DNA of 5,910 nt from Oscillospiraceae bacterium (GCA_017828935.1 JAGAUG010000062.1:1-5910), one strand, 5' to 3'; shown: positions 1 to 5,902, counted from the first letter of the stretch. Notes: a model not told the origin generated them from the letters alone. Numbers and translations: made by a program.

Positions 1-28
1 TATTTGATTATTTATTTGATTATTTATT
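1..28. repeat. 12-bp tandem repeat, about 2.3 copies, cut by window start
   Basis: The unit TATTTGATTATT occurs at 1-12 and exactly again at 13-24, followed by TATT at 25-28. The array begins at the first base of the window, so the true copy number is unknown. The unit length is a multiple of three, so it would encode a four-residue repeat if it lies inside a gene. Confidence 0.75.
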
Positions 29-59
29 AAATCCAAAAAAATTTGAGAAATTTTATTAA
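1..59 (+). CDS. Possible 3' end of an unidentified plus-strand gene (truncated by window edge)
   Basis: In the frame starting at position 3 the plus strand reads FDYLFDYLLNPKKFEKFY and then TAA at 57-59. The first residues come from a 12-bp tandem repeat and the rest (LLNPKKFEKFY) looks like an ordinary charged C-terminus. If real, this gene converges on dnaB with only 5 bp between the two stop codons. Only 18 codons are visible, no family can be recognised, and a second frame (YLIIYLIIY, stop at 28-30) is also open across the repeat. It may equally be noncoding spacer. Confidence 0.25.
   Translation, partial: FDYLFDYLLNPKKFEKFY
35..54. terminator. Weak A/U-only hairpin, possible bidirectional terminator after dnaB
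   Basis: AAAATTT at 38-44 pairs with AAATTTT at 48-54 around a GAG triloop. Read on the minus strand the stem ends in an uninterrupted run of Ts (44 down to 35, with the stem's AAA before it), as expected for transcripts leaving dnaB. Read on the plus strand it is followed by ATT. All seven pairs are A-T, so the hairpin is weak and may be chance in such AT-rich DNA. Its place 11 bp past the dnaB stop is the main argument for it. Confidence 0.25.
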
Positions 60-64
60 TATTA

Positions 65-1420
65 TTAATATGGCTCATCTCTAAAAATCTCCAAATTTTC
101 AAATTTAGTATATTGACCGTCCCAAGAAAGCTCGACTGTACTTGTCTCTCCGTGTCTGTTTTTAGCTACAATACACTCAGCGATATTCGGGTTTTCACAG
201 GCTTTATCATAGTAAGCTTCTCGATACAAAAACATAACTATATCGGCGTCTTGCTCTATCGACCCAGAATCCCTAAGATCAGATAATTTGGGCTGATGTT
301 CAGTTCGATTATCAGGACTTCTCGAAAGCTGAGACAACGCAATAACCGGAACATCAAGTTCTTTAGCCATCACTTTTAAAGATCTTGTAATATCCGAGAT
401 TTCTTGAACTCTGTTATCTATTCTTCTAGCAGATTGCATCAGCTGTAAATAATCAATAACAACTAAATCTATATTTCTAAGCCTTCTAATTTTAGCTTTC
501 ATCTCTGAAACCGAAACACCCGGCATGTCGTCTATATATATCTTCGCTTTTGAAAGCTCTTGAGCGCTAACAGCAAGTCTATTCCAATCTTCAACAGTAA
601 GTTCACCGGTTTTTAGCGAAATACCTTTTATTTTAGCAATCGAAGACAAAACTCTTGTTACTAACTGGTCACGACTCATCTCTAGAGAAAAAAACGCTAC
701 AGACTTATTAGACTTTATAGCTACGTTTGTTACTATGTTTAGCGCGAACGCAGTCTTTCCCATCGCCGGTCTCGCCGCTAACAAAATCAAGTCTGATTTA
801 TTAAGACCTAATATAACTTTATCGAGCTGAGAAAATCCTGTTGGGATCCCTGTAAAACTATCTTTGTTTTCGCCAGATAATCTTTGAAGTTTATCATAAG
901 TTTCGATAATAACTTGATTAATCGGAACTAGACCCTGTCCATCTTTACCTTGTCTTATTTCAAAAATTCGTTGCTCAGCTGAATCTAATAAAGTTTTTAC
1001 GTCGTCGTAAGTCCCGCTCGCGTTTTCTATAATTTCGTTTGCTACGTTCATCAAGCTTCTTATATAATATTTATCTTCGATTATTTTTGCGTAAGATTCT
1101 AAATTCGCTGTCGTTGGCAACAACTGAGCTATCTCTCCGAGATATTTTTTTATCTCTTCATCTGTCGGAAAAACTTTTTCCCTTTTTGCTGTTTCTAAAA
1201 CCGTTATAACGTCGATCGGCTGAGCCGAAGTAAACATCATAACCATTATGCTATATAAATGCCTATTAACTTCGCTAAAAAAATATTCTATTTTTAATTT
1301 ATCAAGTACTTTTACAATACAGTTACCGTCTATTAAAATACACGCTAAAACACATTGCTCCGCTTCCATACTATAAGGCAACTTATCAAAATTAAAGTTA
1401 CCAGCAATGTTTTCTATCAT
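65..1420 (-). CDS. dnaB: Replicative DNA helicase DnaB
   Basis: This is the hexameric 5'-3' replicative helicase that unwinds DNA ahead of the fork and recruits primase. At 451 aa it has normal family length. Residues about 12-115 form the N-terminal helical domain (LPYSMEAEQCVLACIL). A linker follows, then the RecA-like motor from about 185. Visible motifs are Walker A ARPAMGKT (216-223, Lys222, Thr223), the glutamate of SLEMS (Glu247), Walker B LVVIDYLQL (Asp323), the Gln364 motif LSQLSR, the LRDSGSIEQDAD block (382-393), and the KNRHGETSTVEL segment near 420-431 that supplies the arginine finger. Walker A has Ala where Ser is common, a tolerated change. The ATG at 1418-1420 is supported by GGAG at 1429-1432, 8 nt upstream. 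It is the last gene of the minus-strand cluster, 172 bp after rplI. No inserted domain or intein is seen. Confidence 0.98.
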   Translation of the reverse strand: MIENIAGNFNFDKLPYSMEAEQCVLACILIDGNCIVKVLDKLKIEYFFSEVNRHLYSIMVMMFTSAQPIDVITVLETAKREKVFPTDEEIKKYLGEIAQLLPTTANLESYAKIIEDKYYIRSLMNVANEIIENASGTYDDVKTLLDSAEQRIFEIRQGKDGQGLVPINQVIIETYDKLQRLSGENKDSFTGIPTGFSQLDKVILGLNKSDLILLAARPAMGKTAFALNIVTNVAIKSNKSVAFFSLEMSRDQLVTRVLSSIAKIKGISLKTGELTVEDWNRLAVSAQELSKAKIYIDDMPGVSVSEMKAKIRRLRNIDLVVIDYLQLMQSARRIDNRVQEISDITRSLKVMAKELDVPVIALSQLSRSPDNRTEHQPKLSDLRDSGSIEQDADIVMFLYREAYYDKACENPNIAECIVAKNRHGETSTVELSWDGQYTKFENLEIFRDEPY

Positions 1421-1592
1421 TATGAATTCTCCATAGTATATCTTAAAATTTATTTTTTTATTATTAATTTAGTCTCAAAAATTCTCTCTAGCTTCTAAAT
1501 AAAATAACTGTTTTTTAGCTTTTAAAATACTAATACTTTCTGAATTCTTCGAGCTAAATAACTTTGTCTTAATATTTAATTTAAAAATATAT
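1421..1592 (-). other. 172-bp rplI-dnaB spacer with no recognised gene
   Basis: This gap is much longer than the 18 and 49 bp gaps upstream of it. Read in the transcription direction it holds the dnaB ribosome binding site (1429-1432), scattered short inverted repeats such as TTTAGCT/AGCTAAA with a long loop, and one frame without a stop for over 40 codons (includes KNSESISILKAKKQLFYLEAREN) that has no ATG or good ribosome binding site. I find no convincing sigma-A promoter, no intrinsic terminator and no known riboswitch or small RNA. It is best read as an untranslated operon spacer, or possibly a decayed gene. Confidence 0.5.
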
Positions 1593-2036
1593 TTATTCTT
1601 TTACGACTATATTTACTTTCGCTGTTATATCCGTCATAAATTTTATATTTACAAAATAACTTCCGTAGTTTTTAATATGCTCAGCTAGCAATATTTTTCT
1701 CTTGTCGACTTCTATTCCTAGCTCTTCTTTTATTTTAGCCGCTATCTCTTTTGACGTAACTGAACCGAAAATTTTTCCATTTGTCCCAGCTTTTATATTA
1801 ATACATATTGTCTTCCCATCTATCTTTGAAGCTAGCGCTTGTATCTCTTTTTTCTTTTCTTCTTGGTGATATTTATCAGCATCTTTTTTTATTAATAAAT
1901 TTTTAAGTTCTGATTCCGTTGCTTCGACCGCTAGATTTTTTTTAAGCAAAAAATTTTTAGCGTAACCGTCAGATACGTTAACGATATCTCCTGACTTACC
2001 TGAACCCTTAACATCTTGTTTTAATATTACTTTCAT
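1593..2036 (-). CDS. rplI: 50S ribosomal protein bL9
   Basis: bL9 binds 23S rRNA at the base of the L1 stalk and projects from the large subunit, helping to hold the reading frame and ribosome spacing. The protein is 147 aa, the usual length. The N-terminal rRNA-binding domain carries the family signature: [33 protein letters not shown], given here as residues 1-33 with the [15 protein letters not shown] core. A long Lys/Glu-rich connecting helix follows at about 41-75. The C-terminal domain covers about 76-147 ([16 protein letters not shown], then [20 protein letters not shown]). The ATG at 2034-2036 has a strong AGGAGG at 2049-2054, at a slightly long 12-nt spacing. It lies between cls (49 bp upstream) and dnaB, and the rplI-dnaB order is common in Firmicutes. 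Nothing in the protein looks abnormal. Confidence 0.98.
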   Translation of the reverse strand: MKVILKQDVKGSGKSGDIVNVSDGYAKNFLLKKNLAVEATESELKNLLIKKDADKYHQEEKKKEIQALASKIDGKTICINIKAGTNGKIFGSVTSKEIAAKIKEELGIEVDKRKILLAEHIKNYGSYFVNIKFMTDITAKVNIVVKE

Positions 2037-2048
2037 AAAATAATCTTG

Positions 2049-2054
2049 CCTCCT
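2049..2054 (-). promoter_or_regulatory. Ribosome binding site of rplI
   Basis: The plus strand reads CCTCCT, so the mRNA carries a full AGGAGG. The spacing to the ATG at 2034-2036 is 12 nt, longer than the usual 7-9, but no other start codon lies between. It sits in the 49-bp gap after the cls stop, next to an A-rich run in the transcript that is not a terminator. Confidence 0.85.
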
Positions 2055-2085
2055 GAATAATAATATTTTTTATTTTTTTATTTTT

Positions 2086-3651
2086 TTACATCATTGGACT
2101 AAACATCTTTAATAAAGTCTGATATATTTTTATAAAAATATTATTATTTTTTTTGATTTGATCTAAACAAACAATTTCGCTTTTATCTAAAGTATTAATA
2201 AAATCGTTTTTTATATCTAGTATAGTTTTTGATTTATAAATTAAAATACCTGTCTCAAAATGCAAGTAAAAACTTCTGTAATCCATATTAGCCGTCCCGA
2301 CGATTGCTAGCTCATCGTCGACTATAACTTGCTTAGAATGTATAAACCCAGGCGTATATAAATAAATTTTCACTCCTGATTTTATCAACTTCGGGAAAAA
2401 CGCTTGAGAAACTAAATAAACATGATATTTATCTGGAATCTTCGGACAAATAATCCTAACGTCTATCCCGCTTTTAGCAGCTAATATTAAAGTTTCTGTC
2501 ATCTCGTTATCTATAATTAAATAAGGCGTAGTTATATAAACCTGTCTTTTCGCTGAATTAATTAAATTTTTATACGCGTTCTCACTAATATTTTCATCAT
2601 CAATTGGAATATCTCCAAACGGTTGAATATATCCATCATAATTAATAATATTATTGTTTTTAATATTATTTTCTGGCCTAAATTTATTCCAGTTTTCGTC
2701 TTGATCTTTAAAAAAATTCCAGTTTTGTAAGAACATTACAGTTAGGCTCCAAACAGCCTCGCCTTTTATAAATAAATCGCAATCTTTCCAATGGCCAAAT
2801 CTAGAATTTATATTTATATATTCATCAGCCAAATTAGTCCCACCAACAAAAGCTACTTCGCCATCTATTATAGCTATTTTCCTGTGATCTCTGTGGTTCA
2901 TATATATATTTATAAACGGAACCAACGGGTTAAAAACTTGACATTTTATATTTTTAGATCTTAAAAACTTCGGATAATTACTCGGTAAGACAAATAAACA
3001 ACCAAAATCGTCATAAATTATTCTAACTTCGACTCCTTGAGAAGCTTTTTTTTCTAGAATATTTAAAATCTTACCCCACATAAAGCCTTCTTTTATTATA
3101 AAATATTCTAAAAAAATAAATTTTTTAGCTCTTTCTAACTCTTCGATTAATTTTTCGAACTTTTTCTCTCCAGGCGATAAATACTCAGAAAAACTATTTT
3201 TATAAACCGGATAGTAACTAAAATCGTTTAAATATTTAAAATTTTTATACACTTGCTGATCTTGTTTTTTTATCTCTTGTTTTATATTATTAAAATTTTT
3301 AATTTTTTCTGAGCTTTCTAAAAGATATTTCTTACAATTTTTTTTATTTTTTGCTCTTCGTTTCTTACTTCTGGTATTCTTGTGTCTGATCCCAAAAAAC
3401 AAATAAAAAACAGATCCAAACAAAGGAAAAACTAACATAGCTAAAACCCAGGCTAATTTATACGACGGGTTTCTGTTTCCGTTTATAATATATATCGCTA
3501 TTATTAAACTTAAAACTTCTAAGATAAGATATAACTTTGTATAAGCTTGACCTAAACCCCAAATAAGCCCAAAAATTGCTATAACTTGAATTAATATTAA
3601 CGCCGAAAAAATAACAACTCTCGATAATAAAAATTTAAAAATCTTTCCCAA
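2086..3651 (-). CDS. cls: Cardiolipin synthase (phospholipase D superfamily)
   Basis: Enzymes of this family join two phosphatidylglycerol molecules into cardiolipin plus glycerol at the cytoplasmic membrane. The 521-aa protein starts with hydrophobic segments at about 12-32, 40-57 and 66-88 (PLDc_N-type anchor, with the NPSYKLAWVLAMLVFPLFG signature). A strongly basic stretch follows (about 90-108). Two complete HKD catalytic motifs are visible: His256-Lys258-Asp263 followed by GGTN (270-273), and His438-Lys440-Asp445 followed by GTANMDYRSF. Both active-site halves are intact, so the enzyme should be active. Phosphatidylglycerol or another phospholipid could be the real acceptor, since family members vary. 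The start is TTG at 3649-3651, chosen because AAAGGAG lies 8 nt upstream. It follows the DUF4364 gene by 18 bp and precedes rplI by 49 bp, suggesting co-transcription. The codons for a lysine/asparagine-rich segment (329-335) reflect the AT-rich base composition. Confidence 0.95.
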   Translation of the reverse strand: MGKIFKFLLSRVVIFSALILIQVIAIFGLIWGLGQAYTKLYLILEVLSLIIAIYIINGNRNPSYKLAWVLAMLVFPLFGSVFYLFFGIRHKNTRSKKRRAKNKKNCKKYLLESSEKIKNFNNIKQEIKKQDQQVYKNFKYLNDFSYYPVYKNSFSEYLSPGEKKFEKLIEELERAKKFIFLEYFIIKEGFMWGKILNILEKKASQGVEVRIIYDDFGCLFVLPSNYPKFLRSKNIKCQVFNPLVPFINIYMNHRDHRKIAIIDGEVAFVGGTNLADEYININSRFGHWKDCDLFIKGEAVWSLTVMFLQNWNFFKDQDENWNKFRPENNIKNNNIINYDGYIQPFGDIPIDDENISENAYKNLINSAKRQVYITTPYLIIDNEMTETLILAAKSGIDVRIICPKIPDKYHVYLVSQAFFPKLIKSGVKIYLYTPGFIHSKQVIVDDELAIVGTANMDYRSFYLHFETGILIYKSKTILDIKNDFINTLDKSEIVCLDQIKKNNNIFIKIYQTLLKMFSPMM

Positions 3652-3659
3652 TTTAACAT

Positions 3660-3666
3660 CTCCTTT
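3660..3666 (-). promoter_or_regulatory. Ribosome binding site that fixes the TTG start of cls
   Basis: The transcript reads AAAGGAG, then 8 nt, then TTG. It begins only 3 nt after the stop codon of the DUF4364 gene. An ATG at 3657-3659 abuts this site but is out of frame with cls and too close to the GGAG to be used, so TTG is the best start. Confidence 0.85.
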
Positions 3667-3669
3667 AGA

Positions 3670-4245
3670 TTAAGACGTCAAAAAATCAAAAATATTTTGA
3701 TATAACTGGAGCGATTTGTTTATAAAATTTTTTTTAATTAACTCCGCTGTTTCTTTGTCAGGCGAAAAAAGATTGATAGTTATCAAATCTGAACCAATAT
3801 CTTTAACTCGACAAGCGACCATATAGCCATCAACAACTTTCTCTATCTTAACTATATTGTCTTGAAGAGACTTAATATCTTTTAAATATTTACTAGCTGC
3901 CGAAGATAATTTATCTCTAACTGTAACACCGATTGTATCTTTAAAGACTTTTGAAGTTTGCTGACCTCTTTTTGTTAATATATATTTTTTTTCTGAAATA
4001 TTTTCGTTTTCATCTATATCAAAATCTTTATAAACAACTATTTGTTCGTCTTCGATTAGGTCATTGAAAGCTTGCGAGAGCGTAAAATAATTTACTAAAC
4101 TTTGATATTGCATAATATTATTTATATCTGTTTTTGATAAAGGTTTATCAACTGAATTTAGCAAAAAACAAATCAAAATACGCGCTTCATATACTTTGTT
4201 AGCCCCTCCTGGACTCAAACCTGCTATTATATTTTCATAATCCAT
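3670..4245 (-). CDS. DUF4364 family winged-helix protein (putative regulator)
   Basis: This 191-aa protein matches the pattern of the clostridial DUF4364 family. Residues about 18-31 (VYEARILICFLLNS) form the first helix. LSKTDINNIMQ and FTLSQAFNDLIE (about 36-65) look like the helix-turn-helix pair. IVVYKDF to KKYILTKRGQQTSK (about 69-99) looks like the two-stranded wing, with the Y-I-L-T-x-x-G turn typical of winged-helix proteins. Residues 110-191 form a second, mixed helix/strand domain of unknown function (VDGYMVACRVKD, LITINLFSPD). No membrane segment or enzyme motif is seen. A DNA-binding regulatory role is inferred from fold only; the target is not known. The ATG at 4243-4245 has AGAAGG 9 nt upstream (4255-4260). 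It is the promoter-proximal gene of the minus-strand cluster, 18 bp before cls, and is divergent from aroA. Autoregulation is possible but not shown. Confidence 0.85.
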   Translation of the reverse strand: MDYENIIAGLSPGGANKVYEARILICFLLNSVDKPLSKTDINNIMQYQSLVNYFTLSQAFNDLIEDEQIVVYKDFDIDENENISEKKYILTKRGQQTSKVFKDTIGVTVRDKLSSAASKYLKDIKSLQDNIVKIEKVVDGYMVACRVKDIGSDLITINLFSPDKETAELIKKNFINKSLQLYQNIFDFLTS

Positions 4246-4271
4246 CTATATAAACCTTCTTGCTTATAAAT

Positions 4272-4293
4272 ATTATAAAAATTTTTTTATAAT
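4272..4293. repeat. 22-bp perfect inverted repeat near the predicted transcription start of the DUF4364 gene
   Basis: ATTATAAAAA at 4272-4281 is the exact reverse complement of TTTTTATAAT at 4284-4293, with TT between. The promoter at 4297-4325 predicts transcription starting near 4290, so the repeat covers the start and first transcribed bases. It could be an operator or a short 5' hairpin. Being all A/T, it could also be chance. Confidence 0.6.
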
Positions 4294-4296
4294 ATT

Positions 4297-4325
4297 ATTA
4301 TATATTTATTAACATAATTTTTCAA
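4297..4325 (-). promoter_or_regulatory. Sigma-A type promoter of the DUF4364-cls-rplI-dnaB cluster
   Basis: On the minus strand TTGAAA (4320-4325) and a perfect TATAAT (4297-4302) are separated by exactly 17 bp. The leader to the ATG would be about 45 nt. No equally good promoter was found in the gaps between the downstream genes, so this one probably serves the whole cluster. Confidence 0.75.
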
Positions 4326-4360
4326 GTAAAAAAAACAAAACATGTGCCCAAAACAAGGAT

Positions 4361-4389
4361 TTGAGACGCTACAAAACTTATGTTATAAT
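4361..4389 (+). promoter_or_regulatory. Sigma-A type promoter of aroA with extended -10
   Basis: TTGAGA (4361-4366) and TATAAT (4384-4389) are 17 bp apart, and TGT immediately before the -10 box makes it an extended -10 (TGnTATAAT). Transcription would start near 4396, giving a leader of about 45 nt that is almost pure A/T and shows no structured regulatory element. It is back-to-back with the promoter at 4297-4325, with 35 bp between the two -35 boxes. Confidence 0.8.
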
Positions 4390-4439
4390 TATAATAAATT
4401 AATAAAATTAATTAAATTTAAATTAATAAAGAAAGTGTA

Positions 4440-5708
4440 TTGATGAACATAAAAATTTTTGAATCTAATTTAACTGGAACTTTAGATATTCCTGGCTCTA
4501 AAAGTCAAACTATAAGAGCTATAATATGTGCTGCCTTAGCTAACGGAAAGAGCTATATAAAAAATATTTCTTTTTGTGACGACGTTAAAGTAGCTATAGA
4601 CGCTGTTAAAACACTCGGCGCTAAAGTTGAAATCTTTTTAGATAAAAATAATAATAAATATTTAGAAATAACTGGACTCAAATCGAAACCAAATCACAAA
4701 ATAAAAATTAATTGCAAAGAATCAGCAACAGTTTTTAGAATCTTTTTATCTATAGTTGCTGTACTCGGTATCGAAACTAAATTTATCTTAGAAAAAAGTC
4801 TTATAAAAAGAAAGTTTAATTATTTAACCAACGAATTATCTAAACACGGAATAATCTATAAAAACAACTTATCCGAAGGATATTTAATTTCAAAAGGCCA
4901 AATTATTTTAAAAGATTTTGTTCTTCCTGGCCATATCAGCTCTCAATATATAACTAGTTTGTTGATATCTTTGTCTTTAATAAAAACAAATAATAAAAAA
5001 AAATTTTTAAAAATAAAATTATCTTCTGAGTTAAAGTCTTCGTCTTATGTTGAGATGACAATAGATATTTTAAAAAAATTCGGTATAAAAATTAAAAAAA
5101 ACAATAAAAAAAATAATAAAGAATTTATTATATTTTTAAATCAAGAATTTAAACCAACGTCAATTCAAATCGAGAAAGATTACTCTATCGCAGCTAATTT
5201 TCTAGTAGCAAAATGTCTTAATTCAAAAAATCTAATAATTAAAAACTTACCTAAGAATTCCCTACAGGGCGACAAGTTAATTTTAGATATTATAAAAAAA
5301 ATTAATTTTAAAAAATTTATAAAAATAGATGCCGACAGTTGTATCGATATTATTCCTATTTTAGTTGTTTTGTTTTGTTTTAAAAATATAAAATCTGTAA
5401 TATATAACGTAAGTCGACTACGACTTAAAGAGTCTGATCGATTAACAGCTATTTGTGAATCTTTAAAAAAGCTCGGAGCCACTATTTACTATAATAACGA
5501 CAAAATCTTAATTAATAATCAAAAAAAATTACTTGGAAATATATTTCTAAACAGCTATTCAGATCACAGAATTGCTATGGCTCTAGCTATCGCTGCAATA
5601 AATTGTAAACATCCTGTTATAATATCAGACGCTGAATCAGTTAATAAGTCTTTCCCGGAATTTTGGTCAACTTTAAAAAAACATGGATGTAATCTCGAAT
5701 TTATTTAA
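4440..5708 (+). CDS. aroA: 3-phosphoshikimate 1-carboxyvinyltransferase (EPSP synthase)
   Basis: The enzyme joins phosphoenolpyruvate to shikimate 3-phosphate, the sixth step towards chorismate, in the cytoplasm. TTG at 4440 and ATG at 4443 adjoin in frame; ATG (421 aa) is preferred, with only a weak GAAAG 7 nt upstream. Numbering from the ATG, the substrate-binding and catalytic positions are present: SKSQTIRA (Lys20, Ser21, Arg25), CKESATVFR (91-99, Arg99), Arg123, PGHISSQ (Ser166-Ser167-Gln168), SSSYVEMT (Tyr202), catalytic Asp302 in CIDIIPIL, RLRLKESDRL (Lys329, Glu330, Arg333), DHRIAMALAIAA (His375, Arg376) and ESVNKSFPEFW (Lys402). Length is normal (E. coli 427). Odd points are Ala95 where most enzymes have Gly, lysine/asparagine-rich insert-like stretches at about 181-190 and 217-227, and several A8-A9 runs. 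It stands alone under its own promoter, with no other aromatic-pathway gene in the window. It is visibly more AT-rich than dnaB. Confidence 0.96.
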   Translation: MMNIKIFESNLTGTLDIPGSKSQTIRAIICAALANGKSYIKNISFCDDVKVAIDAVKTLGAKVEIFLDKNNNKYLEITGLKSKPNHKIKINCKESATVFRIFLSIVAVLGIETKFILEKSLIKRKFNYLTNELSKHGIIYKNNLSEGYLISKGQIILKDFVLPGHISSQYITSLLISLSLIKTNNKKKFLKIKLSSELKSSSYVEMTIDILKKFGIKIKKNNKKNNKEFIIFLNQEFKPTSIQIEKDYSIAANFLVAKCLNSKNLIIKNLPKNSLQGDKLILDIIKKINFKKFIKIDADSCIDIIPILVVLFCFKNIKSVIYNVSRLRLKESDRLTAICESLKKLGATIYYNNDKILINNQKKLLGNIFLNSYSDHRIAMALAIAAINCKHPVIISDAESVNKSFPEFWSTLKKHGCNLEFI

Positions 5709-5816
5709 AATTCTGTTTTTTGTATTACAGACATAGAAATATCAATAAATATAATCGATATGTGTTTTTGTGTATTATTAACTATTTTTTTTATTAATAT
5801 TCTATATTTAATTTAC

Positions 5817-5845
5817 TTGACATGTAATAAAAAATATTGTATAAT
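5817..5845 (+). promoter_or_regulatory. Near-perfect sigma-A promoter for the gene starting at 5903
   Basis: TTGACA (5817-5822) and TATAAT (5840-5845) are both exact consensus boxes at the ideal 17-bp spacing. Transcription would start near 5852, about 50 nt before the ATG. Such a promoter predicts high basal expression unless a repressor acts on it. Confidence 0.88.
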
Positions 5846-5852
5846 AATAATA

Positions 5853-5870
5853 TAATATATTAATATATTA
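5853..5870. repeat. 18-bp perfect palindrome at the start of the downstream transcript
   Basis: TAATATATTAATATATTA equals its own reverse complement. It begins about 8 bp after the -10 box, so it overlaps or directly follows the predicted transcription start, a usual place for an operator. It is all A/T and lies in AT-repetitive DNA, so chance is a real alternative. Confidence 0.6.
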
Positions 5871-5887
5871 ATTTTAATTAATCTTTT

Positions 5888-5892
5888 GGAGG
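5888..5892 (+). promoter_or_regulatory. Ribosome binding site of the gene starting at 5903
   Basis: GGAGG (in TTGGAGGTTT) lies 10 nt before an ATG at 5903-5905. Together with the consensus promoter upstream it makes the start of a real gene very likely. Confidence 0.85.
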
Positions 5893-5902
5893 TTTAAATA
5901 TT

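Larger units (their letters stand above)
5709..5902 (+). other. Intergenic region between aroA and the next gene
   Basis: The first 100 bp after the aroA stop hold two weak inverted repeats (TCTGT/ACAGA at 5712-5731, ATATC/GATAT at 5739-5761). The second is followed by GTGTTTTTG, but neither makes a convincing intrinsic terminator. The second half carries a strong promoter, an 18-bp palindrome and a ribosome binding site. No tRNA, small gene or CRISPR repeat was seen. Confidence 0.6.

Noticed and set aside
1..28. Short tandem repeat as a CRISPR array
   Set aside because: The 12-bp units are directly adjacent with no spacers and far shorter than CRISPR repeats.
1435..1475. TTGAGA and TATACT upstream of dnaB as a dnaB promoter
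   Set aside because: The two boxes are about 32 bp apart, far from the 16-19 bp needed, and a start from TATACT would fall on the ribosome binding site.
2055..2085. T-rich run between cls and rplI as a terminator
   Set aside because: The genes run on the minus strand, where this is an A-run without a preceding G+C stem, so it cannot be an intrinsic terminator for that transcript.
4396..4442. aroA leader as a riboswitch or attenuator
   Set aside because: It is about 45 nt of almost pure A/T with no stable stem, no known aptamer motif and no aromatic-codon leader peptide.
5180..5482. 100-codon open frame on the minus strand inside aroA
   Set aside because: It lies wholly within the well-supported aroA gene in antisense, has no ribosome binding site or recognisable domain, and mirrors conserved aroA codons.
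5712..5731. TCTGT/ACAGA inverted repeat just after aroA as a terminator
   Set aside because: The stem is only 5 bp with a 10-nt loop, and no T-run follows it.
5739..5768. ATATC/GATAT hairpin followed by GTGTTTTT as an aroA terminator
   Set aside because: The stem is 5 bp with a single G-C pair and a 13-nt loop, too weak to call, although the T-run is suggestive.
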